Shown here piece by piece: positions 7,000 through 12,599 of a DNA stretch of 12,599 bases; position 1 is the stretch's first letter; each line of letters starts with the position of its first letter. Below the pieces are notes generated by a model. It did no database searches. It had not been told where the DNA came from and saw only the letters and a program-made list of their open reading frames with translations. The DNA lies in the NCBI GenBank assembly GCA_937974135.1, contig CALJIH010000100.1, positions 1-12,599 on the forward strand, read 5' to 3'. Position numbers and translations under genes: made by a program. This DNA comes from an uncultured Cocleimonas sp. (GTDB taxonomy: Bacteria > Pseudomonadota > Gammaproteobacteria > Thiotrichales > Thiotrichaceae).

Positions 7000-7033
7000 G
7001 AATTCCAGTACTTCTATAGGTATTACTGAATTC
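7000..7033. promoter_or_regulatory. Imperfect dyad in the proX leader
   Basis: GAATTCCAGTA (7000-7010) and TACTGAATTC (7024-7033) form a 10-bp stem with one bulged C and a 13-nt centre. It lies between the proX Shine-Dalgarno sequence and the candidate -10 box, so it would fall at or near the 5' end of the proX message. It could be a 5' stabilising hairpin or an operator. The symmetry is seen directly; the function is inference. Confidence 0.5.
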
Positions 7034-7040
7034 TACCTTT

Positions 7041-7076
7041 AATATAGTCTGTTTTTTGGATTTGATTTGATAAATC
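7041..7076 (-). promoter_or_regulatory. Candidate proX promoter with overlapping dyad
   Basis: On the minus strand a TATATT -10-like box lies at 7046-7041. About 17 bp upstream, where a -35 would sit, there is no good TTGACA match but a perfect dyad GATTT-GAT-AAATC (7064-7076). A weak -35 replaced by a symmetric site suits an activator-dependent promoter, and the divergent LysR-type protein is the obvious candidate. The call is tentative because AT-rich DNA gives -10-like boxes by chance. Confidence 0.35.
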
Positions 7077-7190
7077 TAGCTTCAGTTGTAAATTAAATTA
7101 TTTTTTTGAAATATAAATACTGATTTTTGTGAGAAGTAATATTCAATAATAAACATGCAATGTAGATATATTGATAAACTCAAAAAACTA

Positions 7191-7219
7191 ATTTAATATG
7201 TGTTTTCTGCATATTAAAT
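7191..7219. promoter_or_regulatory. Perfect 10-bp inverted repeat just upstream of the LysR gene
   Basis: ATTTAATATG (7191-7200) and CATATTAAAT (7210-7219) are exact reverse complements separated by 9 nt. The dyad ends 20 bp before the chosen LysR start at 7240. It could be an autoregulatory operator or a hairpin in the LysR leader. The alternative ATG at 7198 falls inside the left arm, which would place the dyad within coding sequence if that start were used and so argues for 7240. There is no T run, so it is not a terminator. Confidence 0.6.
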
Positions 7220-7239
7220 ATGCCAAATCTTTATATAAA

Positions 7240-8157
7240 ATGAATCAACAATCTTTAGAAGATCTTCTTGCTTTCATCGAACTTCGTAATATCACTCTGG
7301 CGGCACAACGCAGAAATATTTCACAACCTGCGTACTCAAGACGTTTAAAAGCTCTAGAAGAAAGTGAAAACACACTTTTAGTAGATAGATCCGGACGTCC
7401 ATCAGTGCCAACTAAAGCTTTAACCGCAATGAAGTACGAAATTGAAATTGCACTGCTTGCATTACAAAAAGTGAGCAAAGGTTTTTCATCTGAAACAGAA
7501 TTTAAAGATAGTATTACTATTGCTTCGGTACATTCATTATCTAGTGGATCTCTTCCAGTAGCTATCCAAAGAGTAGAAAAGCTCATCGATCAGTCAGATA
7601 TTCGTATTTATTCTGCAAACCAAGATGTTTGCTTTCAAATGCTGATGACAGAAGAAGTATCTGCGATGGTTGCTTATGAAAAAGCAGACCAACCCTTGCA
7701 AGCACCTGCAGATTTAGTTGACAAAACCATGATTACAACTGATCAATTAATCCCTGTTTGTAACCCTGACTTCAAACGACAGTTAGATCAATTGATAAAA
7801 GAAGAGCAAACCATTCCGCTGATATCTTATCCACCTGATATTTTTCTGGGAAGGGTCATGTATAACGATGTAGTTACGAGATCATCGTATAAATTTTCAC
7901 AAAAATTTTTAGCAGGAATGAGCAGTGTTTTACTTAATGCTGCAATAGTTGGACTTGGTGTAGCATGGATACCTGCATCAGTTTTAAGAGATGAAATACA
8001 TAATAAATCGTTAGTATTGATAGAAAAAGAAGGCTTTGAAAGGATTGATTTAATCGTATCTATGCTACAACTTCGTCGAAAAAAAACTCAAGAAATGAAT
8101 GCCTTTTGGCCTGAATTATCTAGTGCAATTAAAGATGTCATTGAATCTAAATTGTAA
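7240..8157 (+). CDS. LysR-type transcriptional regulator, divergent from proXVW
   Basis: DNA-binding regulator of 305 residues. The N-terminal winged helix-turn-helix (about 2-60) has the family pattern LEDLLAFIELRNITLAAQRR followed by ISQPAYSRRLKALEE. The rest (about 88-300) is a periplasmic-binding-protein-like effector domain, with the usual late segment GLGVAWIPASVL. The start at 7240 is preferred because LysR proteins begin a few residues before this helix; the ATG at 7198 would add 14 unusual residues. No clear Shine-Dalgarno sequence is visible for either. Divergent placement next to proX is the classic arrangement for a LysR protein controlling its neighbour, probably in response to the transported solute or a catabolite. 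LysR control of a ProU-type importer is not the textbook arrangement, so substrate-specific (nutritional) rather than purely osmotic regulation is a reasonable inference. Confidence 0.93.
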   Translation: MNQQSLEDLLAFIELRNITLAAQRRNISQPAYSRRLKALEESENTLLVDRSGRPSVPTKALTAMKYEIEIALLALQKVSKGFSSETEFKDSITIASVHSLSSGSLPVAIQRVEKLIDQSDIRIYSANQDVCFQMLMTEEVSAMVAYEKADQPLQAPADLVDKTMITTDQLIPVCNPDFKRQLDQLIKEEQTIPLISYPPDIFLGRVMYNDVVTRSSYKFSQKFLAGMSSVLLNAAIVGLGVAWIPASVLRDEIHNKSLVLIEKEGFERIDLIVSMLQLRRKKTQEMNAFWPELSSAIKDVIESKL

Positions 8158-8296
8158 TCTTTACTTAACAAATTTATTGAATGTTTTAATAGTGCTTGTT
8201 AAAGAGTTATTTGCAGATGCTGATTCGAACACGCCGCCCATATATTCTAAAAGACTTGTCAGTTGATGTGGTTATTATGTTTTTGCTAAAAGTGAT

Positions 8297-8319
8297 TAAA
8301 AGTAGGGGGGTGTCTTTTT
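8297..8319. repeat. Orphan exact copy of one arm of the 2449-2518 terminator
   Basis: The 23 nt at 8297-8319 are identical to 2495-2517, the right arm of the strong terminator, including the TAAAAGTAGGGGGGTGTC core and the start of the T run. No matching C-rich left arm precedes it. The nearest candidate is AACACGCCGCCC near 8228-8239, which pairs only with mismatches and a loop of more than 60 nt. It lies 140 bp after the LysR stop and 105 bp before the kinase start. It may be a decayed terminator or half of a dispersed palindromic repeat. Confidence 0.8.
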
Positions 8320-8424
8320 AAAGTGCTGTATTTAGAAAATTATTTGCTTAGTTTGTACTAATATTACTTAAGTTAATAAAAATATTTGGGTCTTTAGAAT
8401 TTAAAACCAAGAAAGGGATAATGA

Positions 8425-10215
8425 ATGATTAAAATTCCGGGATTTACCATAGAAAAAGAAATAGGCCATGGCGGTATGGCTACGGTCTATCTTGGTGTCC
8501 AGGACATGTTAAAAAGAGATGTTGCTCTTAAAGTGATGCTACCTGAGATGGTTAGGGATACCAACTTTCGAAATAGTTTCATGAGCGAGGGTGAAATTAT
8601 CGCTAGTTTAGATCACCCTAATATCGTTCGCATACATGATATTGGAATCATTGATGACACTACTTTATATATGGCTATGGAATATCTTAGTGGTAATACA
8701 CTCAAGGAAAAACTTAGTCATGGAAAATTATCTTTTCCTGTTGCTTTCAACATACTAGAACAAGTAGCTTCAGGCTTAGCTTATGCACATGATAAGGGGT
8801 ACATTCATCGTGACATAAAACCCGGGAATATATTATTTAGAGAAAATGGTACTGCTGTAATAACTGATTTTGGTATTGCTAAGTTACAAGATACATCTGG
8901 TGAATTGACACGTATGGGTTATACCATGGGGACAGTGCAGTATATGAGTCCTGAACAGGTAGTAACTACAGACCTTGATCATCGTTCAGATATCTACAGC
9001 TTAGGTTTAATTTTTTATGAAATGCTATCTGGACTAAAAGCATTTAAAGCTGAAACGGCCATCCAAGCGATACATCAACATACTACATTACCACCGCCCT
9101 CCTTAGATGATGAATATTCTTATCTGCAAGCCGTCATTGATAAAGTGTTGGCAAAAGAACCTGAAAATAGATACCAAAGCACCGATGAGTTTGTAAAAGC
9201 AATCAAAAATGCTGAATCTCTTGATAAAACCGTTATACATCGTTTACAAGATGATGATAAAACTGAGATATTTATTCCCAATCAATCCAAAGAAATACCT
9301 AAAAAGAATCTAAATCAAAGAAAGGAAAACAAAGAACAAAGTAAACTGTTGCCTGTTTCATTAGCGGCTGTAGTCTTAATAGGATTGTTTGTATTTGGTG
9401 CTATTAAGTTCACAGACTCTGAAACATCTGTTGTAAATGACAAACCTATTGCCGAAGACAAGGTGTCATTAAAACAAAAGCCGAGTGCAGAAGATGTGAT
9501 AACTAGTACTGATGTACTCGTAGAGAAACCTATCAAAGCAGATGTTGCTTTAAATAGTGAATCTACCGAAAAGATTTCTATTCCAAAAACAAAACCAATC
9601 AATAAGCCAATAACCTATCTATATCAACCAAAAATTCATCACGCTGAAGTAGAAAAAGAATTAGATAGCTTAGCGGGATATTCTATTGAAATATTAGCTA
9701 TGGCTCCTGAAAACAAGGAAGCACAATTAGTTCTAGCTTCCGTTTTAGATAGATATTATTTATTAGCATTAGATTTAGTTAAATCATTGGATAGTGATAA
9801 AGCATTATCATTGGTTGAAAAAGGTTTAAAGATTTCAAGTGACTATGAACCCTTAATTAAACTCAAGGCTTCACTTGAGAATAATAATATTAGTCAGCCT
9901 CAGTTAACGGTAATTCAAGGATTACTTAAAGAGGCTGAGATACACACAAAGGCTGGGCGATTTGTATTACCTAAAGGTCAGAATGCCTTAGAGCACTATC
10001 AAAAAGTATTGACGATTGATCCATATAATTCTATAGCAAGTAAGGAAATAAATTCATTGTTGTCTATTTTTGAAAAGCAAGTTAGGAATAATTTGAACGA
10101 GAATGACTATCAAGCTAATGAATTCCTAAACCAAGCTCTATCGATAACACCATTTAATGCGAAACTCATTCAGCTCCAAAGTAAAATTAGAGTGAGTCAA
10201 AGGGCTAAACCATAA
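8425..10215 (+). CDS. Membrane-anchored Hanks-type Ser/Thr protein kinase with TPR-like extracytoplasmic domain
   Basis: Receptor-like PknB-type kinase of 596 residues. The cytoplasmic kinase domain (about 7-262) has every key element: glycine loop GHGGMATV (14-21), Lys36 in ALKV, the alpha-C Glu (E55 or E57), HRDIKPGN (128-135, catalytic Asp130), DFG (148-150), a Thr/Ser-containing activation loop ending GTVQYMSPE, and the HRSDIYSLG helix. A charged linker follows, then one transmembrane helix (about 307-329) and a low-complexity stalk (330-400). The C-terminal region (about 405-590) carries degenerate TPR-like helical pairs, for example ALSLVEKGLKISSDYEPLIKLKASLE and NQALSITPFNAKLIQLQSKI. 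No PASTA domains are present. The same repeat occurs in the convergent gene 26 bp away. ATG 8425 is chosen over ATG 8421, which meets a stop after three codons; GAAAGGG (8411-8417) fits 8425. No cognate phosphatase is in view. Confidence 0.94.
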   Translation: MIKIPGFTIEKEIGHGGMATVYLGVQDMLKRDVALKVMLPEMVRDTNFRNSFMSEGEIIASLDHPNIVRIHDIGIIDDTTLYMAMEYLSGNTLKEKLSHGKLSFPVAFNILEQVASGLAYAHDKGYIHRDIKPGNILFRENGTAVITDFGIAKLQDTSGELTRMGYTMGTVQYMSPEQVVTTDLDHRSDIYSLGLIFYEMLSGLKAFKAETAIQAIHQHTTLPPPSLDDEYSYLQAVIDKVLAKEPENRYQSTDEFVKAIKNAESLDKTVIHRLQDDDKTEIFIPNQSKEIPKKNLNQRKENKEQSKLLPVSLAAVVLIGLFVFGAIKFTDSETSVVNDKPIAEDKVSLKQKPSAEDVITSTDVLVEKPIKADVALNSESTEKISIPKTKPINKPITYLYQPKIHHAEVEKELDSLAGYSIEILAMAPENKEAQLVLASVLDRYYLLALDLVKSLDSDKALSLVEKGLKISSDYEPLIKLKASLENNNISQPQLTVIQGLLKEAEIHTKAGRFVLPKGQNALEHYQKVLTIDPYNSIASKEINSLLSIFEKQVRNNLNENDYQANEFLNQALSITPFNAKLIQLQSKIRVSQRAKP

Positions 10216-10241
10216 AGTTGAATGTAGATAGATTTTACTAT

Positions 10242-12038
10242 TTATTGTGTAAGTGAGTTTTCTAGAGTTTGTTGTGCTTGATTTAACAAGGTCTGGTTTT
10301 GAGTCAGAGCATTATTATCAATGACTTCTAGGAGATCTTGTTTTTGTTTGATTAAGCTCAAAAGCATGGCAACTTTTTTACGTTTTTCCTGTTCTAATTT
10401 AGTCAGTTCCTTTTCTTTGAGCATTATATTGCTTTTAAGCTCTAATAAACTTTGTGTATTTGGAAATTGAGTTAAGCCTTCGTTTACAATTTTTAAAGCT
10501 TGTTCAATGTGATTGTTTTGTAAATTATTAGATGCTTGAAGAGTTATATTTGCTAATTTTTTATCTGTTTCATTTTTGAGGCGAATTTCTTCTTCTTTAG
10601 TTGAGATATTAGATTTTAGTTTTAATAAATTAAGATCCTCAGGTTCAAGTGATAATCCTTTTTCAACAAATGCGATAGCGCTATCTAATTCGTTATTATT
10701 AAAACTTATTAAGGCACGTGAATACAATATAGATAGTGTTTCATCTTTCTCTTTTTGAACTTGAATGTTTTTTTGTCTCAATATGATCTTATCCTTTAAT
10801 GTAAGTAAATCAGTATGATTTGGGTTTAAGATCAATCCATTTTCAATAAGTGATAGTGAATCTTCGTAATTACCATTTTGAAACATTTGTTTGGAATTCG
10901 AAATAATCATATTCAGTTTTATTCGCTTATCACTGATCATTTGTATTCTTTCTTGTAAGTTAAGTAATGTTTCATTATCTGGGCTTAATAATAGGCCTTT
11001 GTTAATGGTGGATGAAGCTCCTTCGTTATCTTGGCTGGCAAATTGACTTTGAGCCAACGTTACTAAAATGTCTAGTTCTCTCTTGCGCAGACTATTTTGT
11101 TCTTCGATTTGTGTTTGTTTAGCTAAGTCGGAAGCTGCTTTTATTGCAGCTAAACGATCAGTATTTTCTTTGCGTATTTTCTCTTCTTCATTTTGTGCGA
11201 TTTGTTCTTTTAACTCTCTATCTAATAATCTTAAATTTTTATGCCATGGAGCAATTGATAAATATTTTTTGATGATTTTCGAGGTAGCATCAAGATCTCC
11301 ATCACTGAATTGTTGTTTGGCAAGTGTGTATTGTTTATCAGCAACATTATGTTGTTTCTGAGCTTTAGTAAGTGTGAAGAGTAATTCTTTATCTATCTTG
11401 GGTCTTATTAAACTTTTAGTAAGAACTTGAAAATCTTTTATTGCTTGTTTGGTATTTTTTCCTGCGATACCGTCTGCAATTCCAGCATTAAATCCTAAAG
11501 CATTTAGTTTTTGTTGGATTAGAGAGATAACTTTCTTCTTGTCTTCTCTAATTTTGTTGTTAGGACTAGGAGCAAGAGGTTTTGCTTTCCTAACCTGATT
11601 ATTTATAGGTTTCTTTTGCTTATTAGTGATTCGATTATTTTTGTGAGCAGGTACTTTTTTAGCTGGTTGGATTTTTTGGGGCGTAGAAATTTTTTTGACA
11701 GCTTGTATTTTTTTAGGAGCAGGTGCTTTTGTAACCCTGCGATTAGGTTTAGGTTTTGGGTTTAGTTTGTTATGAAGCGCTATTTTTTTATTTTTGATAG
11801 CTGCATCATTTGGTTTGATAGAAAGTGCTTTATTACAGGCATTAAGAGCCGTTCTATCATTTGACTTCAAACATTTTATTCTATGGACAATAAACATTGC
11901 ACTATTTGTGCTAGATTTTGCCGCTGCTTTGTTTTGTCTAATCAGTTCTTCCTCTTGCTGATTTGCAAAACTTGATTCAATAGCAATCACAAACACCATA
12001 AATGTAAGAGAAAACAATAGAGTAAAAATTCTAATCAT
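10242..12038 (-). CDS. Secreted TPR-like repeat protein with a peptidoglycan-binding domain
   Basis: Predicted exported protein of 598 residues. It has an N-terminal hydrophobic signal (about 1-25, probable cleavage near SSFA) and a short TPR-like unit (about 64-92, with C56 and C68 nearby). A Lys/Pro-rich low-complexity linker follows (about 94-158, with KKIQ/AKK-type repeats). A PG_binding_1-type domain (about 165-206) shows the pattern QQKLNALGFNAGIADG then AGKNTKQAIKDFQ. At least five TPR-like units (about 235-275, 323-364, 376-418, 436-478 and 496-538) are joined by charged, probably helical linkers. The protein likely lies in the periplasm bound to peptidoglycan through the 165-206 domain and its basic linker, with the repeats free to bind a partner. 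Convergence on a kinase with the same repeats suggests a functional pair; this is inference. No strong Shine-Dalgarno sequence is visible. It follows the 161-residue ORF by 69 bp on the same strand. Confidence 0.85.
   Translation of the reverse strand: MIRIFTLLFSLTFMVFVIAIESSFANQQEEELIRQNKAAAKSSTNSAMFIVHRIKCLKSNDRTALNACNKALSIKPNDAAIKNKKIALHNKLNPKPKPNRRVTKAPAPKKIQAVKKISTPQKIQPAKKVPAHKNNRITNKQKKPINNQVRKAKPLAPSPNNKIREDKKKVISLIQQKLNALGFNAGIADGIAGKNTKQAIKDFQVLTKSLIRPKIDKELLFTLTKAQKQHNVADKQYTLAKQQFSDGDLDATSKIIKKYLSIAPWHKNLRLLDRELKEQIAQNEEEKIRKENTDRLAAIKAASDLAKQTQIEEQNSLRKRELDILVTLAQSQFASQDNEGASSTINKGLLLSPDNETLLNLQERIQMISDKRIKLNMIISNSKQMFQNGNYEDSLSLIENGLILNPNHTDLLTLKDKIILRQKNIQVQKEKDETLSILYSRALISFNNNELDSAIAFVEKGLSLEPEDLNLLKLKSNISTKEEEIRLKNETDKKLANITLQASNNLQNNHIEQALKIVNEGLTQFPNTQSLLELKSNIMLKEKELTKLEQEKRKKVAMLLSLIKQKQDLLEVIDNNALTQNQTLLNQAQQTLENSLTQ
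10425..11072 (-). repeat. Four TPR-like protein repeats within the secreted protein
   Basis: Residues 323-538 of the protein hold four copies of a roughly 43-residue helix-turn-helix unit. Each has a conserved core: a small-residue helix, an acidic or Asn-rich turn (NGNYEDS, NNELDSA, NNHIEQA), then a GL-L-P-type turn (GLLLSPDN, GLILNPNH, GLSLEPED, GLTQFPNT) and LL-LK--I. The GL turns begin at residues 348, 401, 461 and 521, giving periods of 53, 60 and 60. Linkers of about 17 charged residues separate the units, which is longer than in canonical 34-residue TPRs. Confidence 0.75.
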
Positions 12039-12107
12039 TGGTGTTTTATTAAATTCTAAATTGGAATATTACATTTCATATTTTAGCTTATTGCGTTTAA
12101 ACAAATG

Positions 12108-12593
12108 TTAGTAACTATTATAACTACTGCTAGGTTTGCTTTTTGATTTGAAAGCCCATTTACCACTAGGTAGCCTGATTAAATTAAATAAATAATATTT
12201 ATCTACGGTTGTATAAGCGGGTTTCTCTCTAGCTATCATAGCCTGAATATCATTATCAAACTGTTGAAGACTGTATGAATTAGTATTTCCAATACCATTA
12301 ATTTGATTGGCGAGAGTTAGAAATTCACCATTTAAAGCGTTGAATTCACTTACAGAAGTCGAATTTATTGCCGCTTGGCCAAATATTGATAGCTGATTTG
12401 AAGAACTTGCAATTTGTTGAGCCTTTTTTACCATTGGAGGCACACTTTTTTTCACGTTAACACTTGCATCATCAGAATTTGCAGCAAATTGTATATGTGC
12501 TATTGATTCAGTGATTGCTCTAGTTAAACCAAACCCTTTTCCAAGTCCTTTGGGTTGAATTTTGGGGTCTAAAGCATGAAGTGCATTAGCCAT
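12108..12593 (-). CDS. Unrecognised protein, possibly the C-terminal part of a larger ORF
   Basis: I do not recognise this family. From the ATG at 12593 the frame gives 161 residues, but the two codons left before the window edge (12594-12599) are also open, so the gene may begin outside and be longer. There is no signal peptide or membrane segment in the visible part. Residues about 20-75 look amphipathic and helical (ESIAHIQFAANSDDASVNVK, then VKKAQQIASS). A second helical part (about 85-120) precedes a more compact end, YLFNLIRLPSGKWAFK, followed by a flexible SSSYNSY tail. It is rich in Ser, Asn and Gln. It lies 69 bp upstream of the secreted TPR-like gene on the same strand, so the two could share a transcript and belong with the kinase module. 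Function unknown. Confidence 0.65.
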   Translation of the reverse strand: MANALHALDPKIQPKGLGKGFGLTRAITESIAHIQFAANSDDASVNVKKSVPPMVKKAQQIASSSNQLSIFGQAAINSTSVSEFNALNGEFLTLANQINGIGNTNSYSLQQFDNDIQAMIAREKPAYTTVDKYYLFNLIRLPSGKWAFKSKSKPSSSYNSY

Positions 12594-12599
12594 GTTTTT

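Noticed and set aside
7198..7239. Earlier ATG start for the LysR protein
   Set aside because: It adds 14 residues not seen in the family, lacks a Shine-Dalgarno sequence, and lies inside the arm of a perfect inverted repeat.
8165..8202. TTAACAA/TTGTTAA inverted repeat as a LysR terminator
   Set aside because: Only a 7-bp A/T-rich stem with a 24-nt loop and no T run; too weak to call.
8220..8245. tRNA T-arm-like TTCGAA sequence (GATTCGAACAC and its complement)
   Set aside because: The flanking bases do not form a T stem, and no acceptor, D or anticodon arms are present on either strand.
8353..8382. Kinase promoter: TTGTAC with a downstream TAATAA or TAAAAA box
   Set aside because: The spacing (15 or 18) and -10 match are poor, and such boxes are common by chance in this AT-rich spacer.
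8421..8432. Mini-ORF ATG AAT GAT TAA overlapping the kinase start
   Set aside because: The Shine-Dalgarno spacing to 8421 is too short and fits 8425 better; a three-codon ORF has no other support.

Overview
The window looks like a stretch of chromosome from an AT-rich, Gram-negative bacterium, most likely a gammaproteobacterium and possibly marine. The evidence is a Wza-type outer-membrane lipoprotein, Sec signal peptides, a ProXVW-type compatible-solute ABC transporter whose binding protein resembles TmoX-type receptors, and a LysR regulator. The species cannot be named from the sequence alone. No rRNA, tRNA, CRISPR array, transposase or phage gene is visible. All complete genes are intact.

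Left end (1-2425, + strand): the Lys/Thr-rich C-terminal tail of a protein cut by the window edge and closed by a hairpin terminator; galE (UDP-glucose 4-epimerase); and a Wza/KpsD-like polysaccharide-export lipoprotein with two near-identical 80-residue SLBB repeats. GalE supplies UDP-galactose, so the pair fits surface polysaccharide synthesis and export. No glycosyltransferase, flippase or chain-length regulator is in view. A very strong bidirectional terminator (2449-2518) separates this block from the convergent operon to its right.

Middle (2534-8157): a minus-strand operon proX-proV-proW-alpha/beta hydrolase, facing a divergent LysR-type regulator. The layout is a binding protein first, then a 10-bp intercistronic hairpin, an ATPase and permease whose stop and start codons overlap, and an unexpected hydrolase 12 bp behind the permease. 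The permease has a long N-terminal extension with membrane segments and a probable coiled coil. The binding protein carries a calcium-loop-like motif and several tryptophans, recalling trimethylamine N-oxide (TMAO) receptors of the TmoX type. The 266-bp divergent region contains three dyads that are candidate operators or leader hairpins.

Right end (8425-12599): a membrane-anchored Hanks-type Ser/Thr kinase with a TPR-like extracytoplasmic domain converges, with a 26-bp gap, on a gene for a secreted, TPR-like, peptidoglycan-binding-domain protein. The two proteins share the same degenerate helical repeat. Behind the second gene lies an unrecognised gene that may run off the window. Together these look like a candidate envelope-sensing phosphorylation module and are the most interesting part of the window. 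A 23-nt exact copy of one arm of the strong terminator sits alone at 8297-8319, between the LysR gene and the kinase.
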